A stretch of 64,000 bases of DNA from Holacanthus passer (lineage: Eukaryota; Chordata; Actinopteri; Pomacanthidae), in contig JAFREQ010000025.1 of the NCBI GenBank assembly GCA_025331565.1, positions 1 to 64,000 of the forward strand, read 5' to 3'. Position numbers and translations under genes: made by a program. This document shows positions 34,739 through 46,625 of the stretch, one piece after another. Below the pieces are notes generated by a model. That model did not search any database and was not told the origin of the DNA. It saw nothing but the letters and a program-made list of their open reading frames with translations. The first letter of the stretch is position 1. Each line of letters begins with the position of its first letter.

Positions 34739-37700
34739 CCCTGATAAGCATTCAGCATCTAAAGAGCCACATATTTCCCCCTAAGGAACTAGCAGAGACC
34801 AAACCAGAGCACAAAGGAAAGTGAAGTTGTGTTCTGCCTCGAATGGCCAAAAGAAGATTTTGTAGTTGCATTTGATTTAATTTGGCATATTAACAATAAC
34901 AGATTAGGGCTTCATGTATACCATGCCAAATCAAGCGGAGGCAGTTTTCAACTTCATGAAAGCTAGAATTCATAATATACAAATTAAAAAGCTACAAATG
35001 ACTTCCTATCTCGGTGCAGACACCACCAGGAGTTTAGTTTTGATTATCTTTCAAAAGACATTGTGTAAGAAAGATCAAGTCATGTCAAAGTCAACTTTAT
35101 TGTCAATTCTGCCATATGTACAGGACATAGATGGGATTGAAATGCCGTTTCTCTCAGACCCCGGTGGAAACATGCGAGACACAGTAGAAAAACAAACAAG
35201 ACACTAGAACAAGCAATGCAGTGCAATGGATAGTGCATAAAGTGTAGTAAAATACTGCCTGGCTGGTGTGCAAGTAGATAGATATTTACACATGTATATA
35301 CTGCAAACTGACAATAGAATGCACTATAATAACTGAGAGACATAATGTTTATTAATATTGGTCATTGGTTATGTTGTCAAGGCCAAAGACAAAGCACACT
35401 GGCAGAAGCTGTTTTCACACTTCTGCAGCCGGGCGGCCAACGAGGAAGAGGAGATCGCCCATAAACTCCTGGGAGAGCAGTTCAGAGTAAGTTATCATGT
35501 TATTTCTGCTTGAAATATGAAATTGTTGAAGTGCAAAATATATAAAGTCTGGCAGTTCAAAGACAATCTCATGCTCTTATGCTAATCAGTTCTTTACAGC
35601 TCCATGAGCAAAGCATGAGGTTTAATTCCCGCTGTGGCCAGATATTGTTATGATGTATGTTTTCTGTTACGTGAAATGTCAGTTTTATTTATCTAACCTT
35701 GTTTCTATAGGGGCAGTTGGCCTTGTTACAAAGCCTTTTCAAAGCAGCACTTTATGATGACCATCTTAACCGGGTAAGAAAAACAGCTCAAATATAACCA
35801 CTACATGTTTTCTCATAAGTAGTTTTACCAAATACTTTACAACTGTAGTGCTGCAACAGTTCATTCATTCATTTCATCATCATTTAATCAAAGCGTTTCT
35901 TGATTAACTGAATAGTTAAATGTTTTGGGAAATATGCTCATTTGCTTTATTGCCAAGAGCTGGATGAGAAGCTTGATGCCACTCTCTCAGTTCTCAGCAC
36001 CTTAAAAGCTCACTAATTAACATATTTTTGTTTTTGTACAAAAACTGAAGGGTAAAAACAACATGATGCAGTTTTACGGGGAGTAATGTGCTGAACTACT
36101 TTGAGGATGGGACCTGGGACTTCCTGGATGAGACCCCAGGAAGTCCCTGCACCCAGCCAAGAAAGGGTCAAACACATAAAACCATATAAATTAGCACATT
36201 TTTTTTCACTGTTGGACAAAGTCAGGATAACAGTTTTCCCCTGTTTATAGTCTTTATGCTAAGCTAAGGTGACTGTCGTGTGGCTTCATAGTTACTCCAC
36301 AGACATGAGACTGGTATAAATCTTCTAATTTACCTCTTGGCAAGAAAGTGAGTGAGTGTATTTATCAAATACTGAATGAGGCAGTAAGGTGCAAATGATA
36401 TCTGCATTGTTATAGTATAGTATTGTATAGTGCATAGTAAGCGAATAATTTGTTCCTCAAAATGTAGTAAATGGCCATCACAATTCCCAAAAGTGCAAGC
36501 TGACTTATTCAAATTGCATGTTTTGCCTGACAAATGATCCAAACCAAAAATGCATTCAGTTTGCTGTCATAGAAGACCTCCATATTGACGTCCACAATAG
36601 CGAATATATGCTGACTTAACTGGAAAGTTAATGTACCAATAGAGATACAGAGATGAAGTAGTTGAACCCGACCTCTGACCTCAGTATGAAAGGGGTTAAA
36701 TGAAATTAATAATCCTCTGGCATGGATCAATAAAAAAAAGATGCTTTTATTGCAGTGGTTTGTCCCTGAGGGTTTCCGCTCTCTGTTTGCTCTTGTGGGA
36801 ACAAATGGCCAAGGCATCGGCACCAGGTAAACACTCACCTTTCTTCTCCTTCACGTCAGCTCTTAACAGGCCTCACTCTGGATCTTAGTTTGGCTCAGAT
36901 ACTTTTCTCTTCGTGTGCTCCCATTTTAAATTCTTCAGCTCCCTGAGTCAGTGGGTTCACGCCTGTGATGCACTTGAGCTTCCGGCCCAGCAGAGGGAGC
37001 AGCTGGACTCTTTTATCGACCAGCTATACAAGGACATTGAGAAAGGTCACAGTTTTATCTCAGTCTTGCAGTATTATTGGGAGTAAATTATTTTTGTCTC
37101 AACTGAGCAGATTTGCAGTGCTCATATTGTAAGAGTGAGTGTTTATTATTGCATGAGTTGAAGTGTTGACCCAGTGACATTGCTGGTTTTATTATATAAC
37201 CTATGACCAGCTCTCAACAATGTTTAGAAATGTGCATTGTGTGTCTCTTCTCTCTGTAGAAACGGGAGACTTTCTGAACTGTGAGGGCTCTGGACTTTTT
37301 CTGCTTCAAAGCTCATGTAAGTATAGAGGATGTCCATGTTATGAGCGATGTCACTTTGGTTCAAAGACACTGTTACTCTGGACAAAAGGCCGTCTGATCA
37401 CCTCTTCTTTTGCCTCTTTGACCCCTGAAGGTAACCACAGCTGCATACCCAACGCAGAGGCATCCTTCCCTGACAACAACTTCCTGCTTCAGCTCAGTGC
37501 TCTGAGTGACATCAACCCAGGAGAGGTCAGCTGACACGTCTGGCTTTGGAGTGATAAATTCTGGCCTGGGATAGACGGGACAGAACATCCCTCTCTAGCT
37601 TTGTGTGCTCCCTTGTCAGACAGTATTAGAAGGCTGAGACTTTGAGGATTGGAGTGGGTTTGTCAAGCTGTCAGAAAGATTGAGAAGCCTTGCATCTGCG

Positions 37701-38613
37701 TGGCACAGTAATGTCACAGCAGCCATGCTACTTTCACAGCAAAGCTTTCCTTTGAATGCTCCTTAAGACAGGAGCGCTTTGTGTAACATCTCACCAATAG
37801 AAAGACGGAGGGACACAGTAACTTCCTGCAATTATGTCTGCCATTTGAAAAATACCAGTAGCATGTTTATGGGACTAAACTCTAAAAGAAGTCAGCCAGT
37901 TCAACTGTTTGTGTTCTTGACCTTTCAGGAGATCTGCATCAGTTATTTGGACTGCTGTCAGCGGGACCGAAGCCGTCATAGCAGACACAAAATTCTGAGG
38001 TAAACATCTGTGATCCCAGTACTTGAAAGGGGTCATTCTGTTACGAATTCCATCTGGATCAATGAAAAGCCTTACAGGTAATGATGAGCAGTCTTGAGGC
38101 AGAGATGCTCGGGGTCTGAGGCTACTCCTGTGCTTATGTTCTTCATTGATCAACAAGATGTCAAACCATCTTTGAAACCTTTACTTAAACACTTTAGGGG
38201 ACAAGTTGGTTTTGCAAGTTTTTACTGCATCCTGTGATAATTGTCAGCCTTGAAAAGGTGCAGTTACACCCCAGGCTGGTGGTGCGAACCCAGCTGGAGG
38301 TATTAATTGCACCAGTATTAATTATAGTATTAAACACTCACTTGCTCTAGTGTGAGTGGCTCGAGTCTAGAGAGGCTGCTGAACAAATTGTAAAATGTTT
38401 CCGATTTATTCCGCTCTTGTTAGAGGCGCAACAATGTGACTGGTGGAACATTTTCTTCCCAGGGAGAACTACCTGTTTGTCTGCTCGTGTCCAAAGTGCG
38501 TCTCCCAGATGGATGAGCTGGATGTGACATCAGAGGAGGAAGAGGAAGAAGAAGGGGAGGCGGAAGGTGAAACAGAGGGGGATGAGATGGAAGATGAGAT
38601 GACAGATGTCTGA
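30917..38613 (+). CDS. smyd5: SET and MYND domain-containing protein 5, 13 coding exons
   Basis: This lysine methyltransferase is reported to act on histone H4K20 and H3K36 and on ribosomal protein eL40. Exons: 30917-31009, 31813-31921, 32336-32475, 33940-34061, 34168-34237, 35382-35486, 35711-35773, 36756-36826, 36939-37045, 37260-37316, 37431-37525, 37929-37999 and 38463-38613. They total 1254 bases, 417 residues, against 418 in human. The split SET domain starts GKGLFAKRSIKKGEAIFFERPL (residues 32-53). A MYND-like zinc cluster uses C69, C72, C110, C113, C118, C122, H131 and C135. The SET core has NHSCIPNAE (314-322) and EEICISYLDCC with catalytic-type Tyr350. CSCPKC (375-380) is the post-SET cluster. 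An acidic tail of Glu/Asp ends in EMTDV, as in the human protein. No disrupted residue was seen. Confidence 0.96.
32825..33010. repeat. SINE-like dispersed repeat, smyd5 intron 3
   Basis: It contains AATAACTTTATTTATATGCA, then CTTTTCAAAAGCCACTTACAAAGTGCTT, a phrase typical of a widespread fish interspersed element. It is followed by an AT-rich tail. Confidence 0.6.
33590..33800. repeat. Dispersed repeat ending in CTAGAATCGAGGTTGTAAA
   Basis: Its right end matches that of the element at 49580-49830 (TTTTGGAATCGGGGTTGTAAA). The internal block around TGTTGAACCTCTCTCCATCC is inverted relative to that copy, so one of the two has been rearranged. It lies 140 bases before smyd5 exon 4. Confidence 0.6.
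34605..34830. repeat. Dispersed repeat split by a poly(A) run
   Basis: The left part has TTGTTTTGGTTTTACTGCCC and CAGCAGCAGCAGGCAGCTGA, and the right part AGCATCTAAAGAGCCACATA. These are recurrent phrases of one fish repeat. They are separated by a run of 32 A at 34706-34737. The block lies within smyd5 intron 5. Confidence 0.6.
35075..35290. repeat. SINE-like dispersed repeat, smyd5 intron 5
   Basis: GTCAACTTTATTGTCAATTC followed by GACATAGATGGGATTGAAAT and GTAGAAAAACAAACAAGACA fits a common fish interspersed element. It ends about 90 bases before exon 6. Confidence 0.65.
35925..36350 (-). repeat. Dispersed repeat with ATGCTAAGCTAAG core
   Basis: This is the third member of the family at 16353-16560 and 22230-22572. 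It starts GGGAAATATGCTCATTTGCT and ends CTCTTGGCAAGAAAG. It lies in smyd5 intron 7 and is interrupted by about 150 bases of unrelated sequence. Confidence 0.65.
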
Positions 38614-38694
38614 TGAAAGACTTTCCCATATTGTTCTCAGTCGTTCCCTTTCCTGCCACAACGCTAAGCAACCATTGAAGCCCAGAAGAATAAA
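38614..38694 (+). promoter_or_regulatory. smyd5: Short smyd5 3' UTR with poly(A) signal
   Basis: AATAAA at 38689-38694 lies only 76 bases past the stop codon. This gives a very short 3' UTR if it is used. No competing signal occurs in the next few hundred bases. Confidence 0.65.
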
Positions 38695-38699
38695 GACCA

Positions 38700-41380
38700 G
38701 TCCAAACATGTGGAAAAATGTCTTACTGTCAACACATTTCATTCTTTGTCCCGTCTTAGAGCTTTTCCTTCAGTGAGGTATATGTGTGTCAGTATTAGGA
38801 CAGTTTTTATTGTTTACGCTCCACTTCAGCAAACTGAGGGTTTAACTACAACAAAGACTAACTTTCAAGGTTTTTGATTGTGTACACATCCATATTGGGT
38901 GACCACTTAAACCTGGAGTGTGTTTTGTCTCCCCCGTCTGGCAATGAGGGTAACTACACAAACACAGTGTTCACTCACACAGCGTAATTTACTTGGCAGT
39001 AATCGGCTTAATCAGCATTGTGCTGTTTGGCAAGGGCTTGAATGTAACAAACACTCATTAACATTAGTGTCCAAAAGTCTGAGACCACATTGAAAAGCTT
39101 CCACATAAATTTCCATATAAGCCAGGAAATAATCAGAAAGTTTGGGATTCAGAAACATTTAAAAACACAAGAAGAAATCCTCTGATGAGCAGATCAAGTC
39201 CACCTTGATCTGTCATCTGAGCGCATACTTCAGTGGAAGGGATACAACTCAAGGAAAGATAACTTTTTTTTTTTTCTTTAACACAGGAAATAAATTGTTC
39301 AGTACCACACATTTGCTTAAATTTGGTTGCTGGGCCAGAAAAAGAATCTTGAATAGTTCTTTATTTTACATGTTATAGCTTCTTTAAACTGTCAATCCTC
39401 AAACTTTCTTTCTGATTAAAGATTTTCAATGTCGTCTCAGACTTTTAGACTCCACTGTATATGTAAAATTCCCGCACTCCAGCTTTAAGTAATGTATTCC
39501 TTTGTACTTTCTGGGACTATGTACAAAAGGCAGTACATCCAATGTGCATGTAAACACCTTTAAATTATTATTTTTTTTGGCCAATTATGGGGGAATAATC
39601 ACTAGTTGTAATCGGATACTGATTGAAGCAGCTTTAAATTAAAGCTGAAAGTCAGTTCTTTAACCTCACAGGTACTGTGTCATTTGATCCATGCCATCCA
39701 GTGTGGTGGTGGAGTACACAGCCAAAACAAAACTGTCCTAATACTGCACTGTGACCTCTGACCTCCAGCTCCAATAAATACAACTCAGAGGAACAGTTAT
39801 CATTTCTTCTACCTGACAAGTCTTTAGCAAAGCAAAGTGAATAAGCAAAGGTCAATTAGTTCTCAGGTGTTTTTCTCGACTTAACGTTGTAATCCTTATG
39901 ATTTCCCTTTGAAATCTTAATTGGTTGACTTGGCAACACAACTGTGCAGGTGTTGTGTAATACTACAGGTGCCAGAATTAATAGGTGCCAATTAATGATT
40001 GGCTTTTTTCTGTCGTTCTGTGTGCAACTGTGATCTGATTTTATGCTACACGAGGCATGTGAACAGCAGGGTAAAGTGAAACCAATGAAAGTAGTTGGTT
40101 ACCTTGCTGAGAAGTTGGAGGTGTGTCGCTTGCAGCTCTTCATCTAACAGCTCACTGCGGCCGCTCCTTCTTGTTCCATCGCTCCTGCAATATTTCAAAC
40201 AGACATTCCCACTGAGACCAATCCACTGTCAAAACATTGCCAAAATTGATGCGCTTTTAATAATAAATAGCTAAACACATTGCATTTCCTGTCACTACTT
40301 CGAAACAAAAGCCAACTTGCATTTTGCGGTTAAATGCTTTAAATGTGAAGTTGCAGTAGTCAGAAATGCTCGGTTTGCATTAGCAGTAACTTAACGAAAG
40401 TTGAATGGAAAATCTTCAAGATTATTACTTTTAAGAAGTTTCTTACATGACTATGCACACTGTGTTGAAGAGGCTTTTTATCTATGTTCTACTGTAATTA
40501 GTCTTGGAGGCATACGGCAAGTAATATACGGTTTTGTTTTCACACCATGATCTATGGGCTTATATTAAAACTTTCTTAATGTATTATGGAGACCTTGAGT
40601 GGAAAATTGCTTTGTCAGTAACTGTTTGCCCTTTGTTGAGAACTGTATTTCAAACCGCAGTTCCGCATGAGTGAGGCTGCCGTTGCCCACACATGAATCA
40701 ATATTACAACAATGACTGTAATCACAATTCCCAATTTTTTCACTTACTGGACAAAGACTGGAAATATTGAATGAGTAATCCCAATTTTCTCAGTTGGCAT
40801 TCAGCGCAGTGACACAGGAGAAGATGGCTTTGTAAGTCACACACGTATAATTTAAATATTATAACGGTAGCAAACAGGAGCCTAGCAGTTGTCGTTTTTA
40901 CTACTCTGGCATAAACCATTGAAATTGGATGTCTGTTGAGTCATTTATCTGGTTTACACACCTCCTGCCTTTGCTACAGAAGATTGTACTGGTAAAATAT
41001 TTGTTCAGTCATTGCATATTAACCACAAACCTTTGCTCAAATTGTTTTCTGCAAGGGGCTCTGGGTTTTCACTAATCATTGCTTTTTATGGCTCTTACTC
41101 TACAGACAGCTTTTTGCTTTGGGCACTTTTAACGTGGCACATACAGAACGAGATATTTCATTCCATATCATTAATTACTAAATGGATTAAAGGAGGTATT
41201 CTGCTGCTGATGCCTGCCAGTCACTCACTGTTCATGCTGACATTAGGTGCAGTCTAATTTGTGCTAGCAGATACTAGATAAGAATGAGTCTACAGTAATA
41301 GTGTATTTGCAAAGTTAAGCATAATCCTCCACTTTTCCCCAGAGCCTCCGGTCGTCTATGCTTGACATTTCTCCATTAAC
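38700..41380. other. Gene-free sequence after smyd5
   Basis: Apart from the MITE, no coding exon, RNA gene or simple repeat array was found. The sequence is AT-rich with scattered homeodomain-type ATTA cores. Confidence 0.5.
39061..39460. mobile_element. MITE-like element with ~37-bp terminal inverted repeats
   Basis: The left end (CAAAAGTCTGAGACCACATTGAAAA region) and the right end (TTTTCAATGTCGTCTCAGACTTTTAG region) are inverted complements with only a few mismatches. The interior is ~330 bases, AT-rich and non-coding. This is the structure of a non-autonomous DNA transposon, probably Tc1/mariner-like given the TA-rich outer ends. That superfamily assignment is an inference. Confidence 0.7.
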
Positions 41381-41384
41381 CTTC

Positions 41385-41910
41385 TCAGTTTACTTTACTC
41401 CCGTCCCCATTCGTTGCTGCACTTACATCACGTGCTAATTCACCCAGGTTGCACAAAAAAGAAGGGGGGGGAAGAAACACATTATGTCCATGAAAGGATG
41501 CACACCTGGGACCCAGCGTGGCAGGAGGCTGGACCTCTGGGCGCGTCCTCCAGTCGAAGCGCCCCCACCGTCGGCTGTCATCCTCTGAAGCCACGCCAGA
41601 ATCGCTGCAGGAGCTCTGTAACTTTGGGACGTGGAATACGGTGCGGCAGCTTACCGCAGGGGTCGAGCTCGGGCAGGAATACATACAGTATATAGGCCTT
41701 CACATTACACAGCGTGGCTGTTTCAAGTAGGGAAAGCAGAGAGGTCAAAGAGGTCAAGCCGGAGAGAAGTGGGCCAGATAGAGGCTCATTTGAGAACTGA
41801 GAGGGCGGGAAGTGAGGCAAGTGTGTGAGGAAAGGAAAAGGGGAGTGGGGGAGAGAGCTATGAAGGGAGAAAGAGTCTTTTATTCCGACAAACCAAGTAC
41901 AAAACACTTC
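41385..41910. other. GC-rich island of unknown nature in gene desert
   Basis: Bases 41505-41680 are clearly richer in G+C and CpG than the ~10 kb on each side, and are open in several frames on both strands for 60-110 codons. One minus-strand frame contains SCSDSGVASEDDSRRWG. A GCG-GTAAGC donor-like site occurs on the minus strand near 41655. I do not recognise the product. It could be an unannotated exon, a decayed pseudogene or a CpG-rich regulatory element. Confidence 0.35.
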
Positions 41911-42304
41911 ATATACATTTCAAAGACTACAGTGATCTAAAAGTGGCACATTACTGTCATTACCATAGCACGCAGATGGAGGAGGGAGAGTATTTGACTC
42001 TATTTAAAGATGACATATTTGTCCAATATGTCACCATTAATGTTATGTATTCTTGTTATGTGCAATATGAAAATATGGAAATATGTGGTTTTACCTGATA
42101 CTTCAAAGACTTTGCTTTATCAAAGTTTTTTAAATCTCAGCTGATGCAGCTTTGCTCCAAAATCTATACAGTTGAATAAAAGATGATTGGGATTTTTCAG
42201 TCGGGGCCTGTAAGATGTGGAATAACTGAAATGATGATATCAGGCTCGCAAAATGTGACTCTTCATGGGTAAAAAAAAATACAACTGGCTTCACAGGTAA
42301 AGAT

Positions 42305-42560
42305 AAATGTTTTAGGGCTGCAAATAAAATTCAATTAATTGTTAAATTGTTTAGTCTATAAAATGCACGAAAATACACAAGTCCGACCAACAGTCTAAAA
42401 CCCAAAAATATTCAGTTTACAATTACATGAAAGAAAAATGCAGGAAATCCTTACATTAGAGAAGGATAGAGATAAAAGCTTTTGATTAATACTTGACTTG
42501 ATTAACAAAAATTATTGGAGATTAATTTTTTGTCAACTACTCAATTAACCCTTTGATATT
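42305..42560. repeat. AT-rich ATTAATTG-type dispersed repeat
   Basis: GGGCTGCAAATAAAATTCAATTAATTG to TTTTTTGTCAACTACTCAATTAA is a member of the same family as 30300-30500, read from its canonical left end GGGCTGCAA. Confidence 0.65.
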
Positions 42561-43599
42561 TACCTTTAACGTCCCTGTTTCCTACATTTTTAAGTTCTTC
42601 TTCTTTGAAATTCTTCTCAGATTATTAGGCCTTGTATTTTTATATCAGTTATTGTAAATGATTAAACACTGGTAGAAATAACTGCTCAGGTTGTTTCATC
42701 CTAAAATATCAAACTTGGTCTCTTCTGAGAATTTCCAGCAACCTCCTGTTGATTTATCCACCAAGGTTAAAGGTGGACTGTGTTGTTATGACTGCTAGTG
42801 CGAAAGTTGTCTCAGTGTTTCACATTGCACGCTCAAAGTTTGCAAACTACGAAATGGAAGCAGGTTTTAAGACTCAAGCAAAATGACTGTTTGAAAACAG
42901 GCCCCATATGGAAACAATCTCCAACCTTCATTAGCCTTGTTCAGGCTGCTTACCACAACGGATACCAGTGCTGCCTTGGAGGGCTCCTCCAGAACCGAAG
43001 TGATGAACGACTGCTTCATGCGAAATCAGCCGACCTGAAGTAAGGATACTGCACTTTAGCTCACCCTGCATAAAAATAAACACGAAAGAGAAATACAGTT
43101 TAGGAACACAAACACGGCTGCTGAGTGACCTGCTGGTTTTGATTAGTGTTGGAGATTTCTGTGGTTCACTTCTGCTGAAATAGTTTGCTTGGTAAAAAAA
43201 AAAAAATTACCTGGTACAGATTGGCAAACAGGACCTCTGCCATGTAGTCATCAGGGATACTTATGAAACATGGTGGGCTGCCCAATAACATCACATTTTT
43301 CTTCAGGGAGACACATTTAAGACCTTAATGGCGTCATTCAAACCCTTCAGGGCGACCTGAGCCGGCGGATTGGAACATGACCAACTGAGCTGTGAATCAT
43401 CCAAACGGAGGCTTCAGCATCACAGATGTTAGAACAGGATCGAAAGCAACACTAACAACATGTTTGTGACTCTGACAGAGGATTCAAGACAAATATACTT
43501 GTTTGATGCCTGAAGTGGTTTTGTGAACAGATTCTTCCTTAAGACAGCCTTTCTAGGAGGTAAAGATCTGAAAGCAAAAAGAACAGTGGCGTGTTAGTT

Positions 43600-44590
43600 G
43601 CTTCATTTTTGAGATTGACAGCAGAGAAGAAAGAATTTGAGTCTTTTCTGCAAAGAGAAAAACATGAGAAGATTGATGGAGACACTCTGGAAATACTGAG
43701 CTGATTAGATGAAGAGTGTCTTGTTTTGAAAGTTTTTCCAACCACAACTTGGGATTTATGTGTTTTGGCTATGTGAGTCTGTCAGTCGGTCCAGACTTAA
43801 ATATCTCAACAAACGTGGATCGGAATGAAATTTGGTACAGGCATTCATGGCCCCCACAGGATGAATCCTCCTGACTTGACCCTTAACTTTTCCTTTAACG
43901 CCACTGTGAGGTTGATTCTTGTGGTTTTAAGTGAAATGTCTCAACAACTGTTGGATGGATTGGCATGAAATTTAGTGCAGACATCCATGTCTCCCCCAGA
44001 ATTAAGTGCAATGTCTTTTACGATCCCTTGACTTTTTCTTTAGCCCCATCATCGGGTCAGAATTTTAGTTTGTCCAATTTCATGACCAAATACCTGCAAA
44101 ACTAATGACATTCCCATCATCCTCAGCTGTACTTTGTGTTTCGGGCTGATTAGAAAACGTTAACCACAGTCAACAATCAATCTGATAACTCAGTCGTATA
44201 GAACAGACTGCTAAGTGGTTATGTGTTCCCTTATTAACATACATACTGATGTCCATTTAAGCTGTGATGTGACCATTTAGCCTGATGAATAAACAAAACA
44301 AAGCCAGTGACTACAAATCTGGGCTAAATTAACTGATTCGAATCAGCAGAGACTTATTATTTTGACCTCTACAAACACTTCTGTGCAGCCTCACAGAAAC
44401 ACTAATGTGCCTGCAGAGTCTTTTTTGGAAAGTATACAAAGATTGACGGACACATGAGAAAACATCATTGTTGACTCTAGAAATACTGAGACGATTATTT
44501 CAAGTATTTTTTGTCTGAGTTCTTGTTTCGAAAGTTCTTCCAAGCACAACTATGGAGCTGTGGGTTTCTCATTCTTGCACGGCTTGTTGA
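43600..44590. repeat. Composite dispersed repeat with internal duplication
   Basis: Two related ~135-base subunits lie at about 43790-43925 (ATCTCAACAAACGTGGATCG) and 43928-44060 (TGTCTCAACAACTGTTGGAT). Each continues GAATGAAATTT or CATGAAATTT and then CATTCATGG or CATCCATGT. Flanking segments at 43650-43745 and 44445-44560 (GAAATACTGAGCTGATTAGA versus GAAATACTGAGACGATTATT) are also homologous. This is a familiar kind of teleost repeat, not a gene. Confidence 0.7.
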
Positions 44591-45684
44591 GTTTTTGTTC
44601 TTTTCTTTCCATCCCTCAGCGGCGGTTTGAGACCTCCAGGACATGTGTACATTTTATTTTCTCAAACCTCCTCGTCTAAGGCTCAGACAATTAAAATAAG
44701 ACCATTGTGCTATACGTATGTGAAGGAGGTCAACTGTGATCAACTGTGACTGCCGAGATGAATTCTTTCTCTAAGGTCAAGCCAGACATTCCCACTAAGA
44801 CCAAACATGGTCTGACTCATGTAGTGCAAATGAGGCATTTGAAACACTTTGGCTATTCAGCTTTATCTGTCGCTATCTGATGTTCACATCTTTCGCAGGC
44901 CATTCAACACATCCTTGCTGGATGAGGCTAATGCCTTCTTTAGGCTGTGGCATTTCAAAGTCTGGGACGCAAGAGAAGCAACAGTATCCAATTATGTGCA
45001 GCTTATTCTTGCTAGTCAGAATCATAAGCATGCTAGCACAAAGCTTTGCTAGATAAGACACTTTTTAATATGAAGAGCTGCTCTCACATCCTGTGGGCAG
45101 CTTGGTTGATGGACTGTTCATCATGCAAAAGGTCACATTCATGAACCAATTACAACAGGAATCTTTTCATACAAAAAAGACACAAATGAGATGAGACAAT
45201 TCTGTTCTTCAGCCCGTTTTTTTTCATTTAGTTTTAGTTTTCATTTGATTGAGATGAACACTGCGGCATTCATAACGAGTGGACACATGAAAATATCAAA
45301 GATAATTCTTACCCACTTTGTAAGATTAGAATATATGGGCACCATCATTAAGTATAATAAAAAAAGGGAAGTTTCAAAGGCAGTTTTATAGAATCAGACG
45401 AGTCTTCTTATTAATGAATATGCACAGATGGATTCACAGATGTATCTGGTGATTTAGATATAATTGACTCATTGCGGATATATCATTGTGTATGAATGTA
45501 AAAAAAAATCCACATATTAAAAAATAACGTTCACTAATCTATTTCTGATGCACACGCACACTTGTTTTGTTTTACATAAATGTAACAGTAATGTATGTAT
45601 TTAAAAATATTTGTAATGTTCATAAAAAACTTATTTGGATGTTGTCAAATGTATATAATGGTGTTAGTGTCAGCGTGCAGTTGT

Positions 45685-46170
45685 AATGAGGGCTGCAATG
45701 AACAACTAATTATTTTCATTATTTCTTGATTCATTAGTTAATCATTTAGATAGACTGATGAAATGAGAATATGGACAAAAGACAGGACCATTGAATATAC
45801 ACCAGTAATCTACTATAGATGAGTGCAGGTAAAGTAGGCAATAAGCAATGTTAAAGGCTGTACAGTAAAATGAAGGATTGTCTTTCAAATGTCAGAAAAT
45901 TCTGAAAAATGCTCCTTATAAATTTCTCAGAACTCAAGGTGACACATTCAAACTGTTGTTTTGTCCGACCAACAGTCCAAAACCAAACTATATTCAGTCT
46001 ACTATCAGAAAACCCCCCCCCATAAAATCATCACATTTGAGAGGCTGGAACTTTTAAATGTTTGGCATTTTTCCTCAAAATGTGAATGAAAATAAAATTG
46101 GTTATAACAAATAGTAGACAATTAATTTTTTAGTCCATTTACTAATCTATTAATCATCTCATTTCAGTTC
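45685..46170. repeat. AT-rich ATTAATC-type dispersed repeat, long copy
   Basis: It begins GAGGGCTGCAATGAACAACT and ends near TTAGTCCATTTACTAATCTATTAATCATC. It includes a C8 run at 46013-46020 and the phrase GTCCGACCAACAGTCCAAAAC, also present in the copy at 42305-42560. Confidence 0.65.
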
Positions 46171-46424
46171 TAGCTGGATAGTCAGCATCCTTTTTCCTTT
46201 TACATATCGATCACTACATTGGCCCCTGTTTTGTGGGCCCCATGAGAATTTTGGCTTCCCATCAGTCTGATGAAAATGCCTGCAGGTGGCAGGAGCCTCT
46301 GTGGAGTGACCCTTTCAAGATTTATGGTCTCCATATTTGAATTCAACAGAAAATGAACCTTCATCTGTAAATTTCACTGCTCCGTCCCAAATGAAATGGC
46401 CTGCGTGTGAAAGTGAGCCCCTCT

Positions 46425-46625
46425 CCCTCCCCCCTCCCTCATCACCATATACCCTCAGGACATGCTTTGACCAGCATGAGGGGGGAAAGGAAGCCCATGC
46501 CTAATGCTTTGTGTAGTTATTCGAGTTCCTCACAATTTCCATTGATTACACATAAAAAGACCACATAGGAGCCTTGGTTTCACAAGGCCTCTTCATTATG
46601 CTTTCAGGGTGAGATAACCCAGGGA
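46425..46625. promoter_or_regulatory. Candidate conserved noncoding element 1
   Basis: Low-repeat, mixed-composition sequence with CCATTGATTACACATAAAAA and TTCATTATGCTTTCAGGG lies amid repeat-rich surroundings. It is proposed only from its texture; conservation is untested. Confidence 0.2.

Noticed and set aside
37220..37534. A single unspliced 104-codon exon covering smyd5 exons 10 and 11
   Set aside because: GTAAGT and GAAG-GT splice sites at 37317 and 37430, and the match to human SMYD5 without the intervening 38 codons, show two exons. Retention is reported separately as a possibility.
46013..46020. C8 run considered as a quadruplex or i-motif
   Set aside because: It is a single homopolymer without the four tracts needed, and it lies inside a dispersed repeat.
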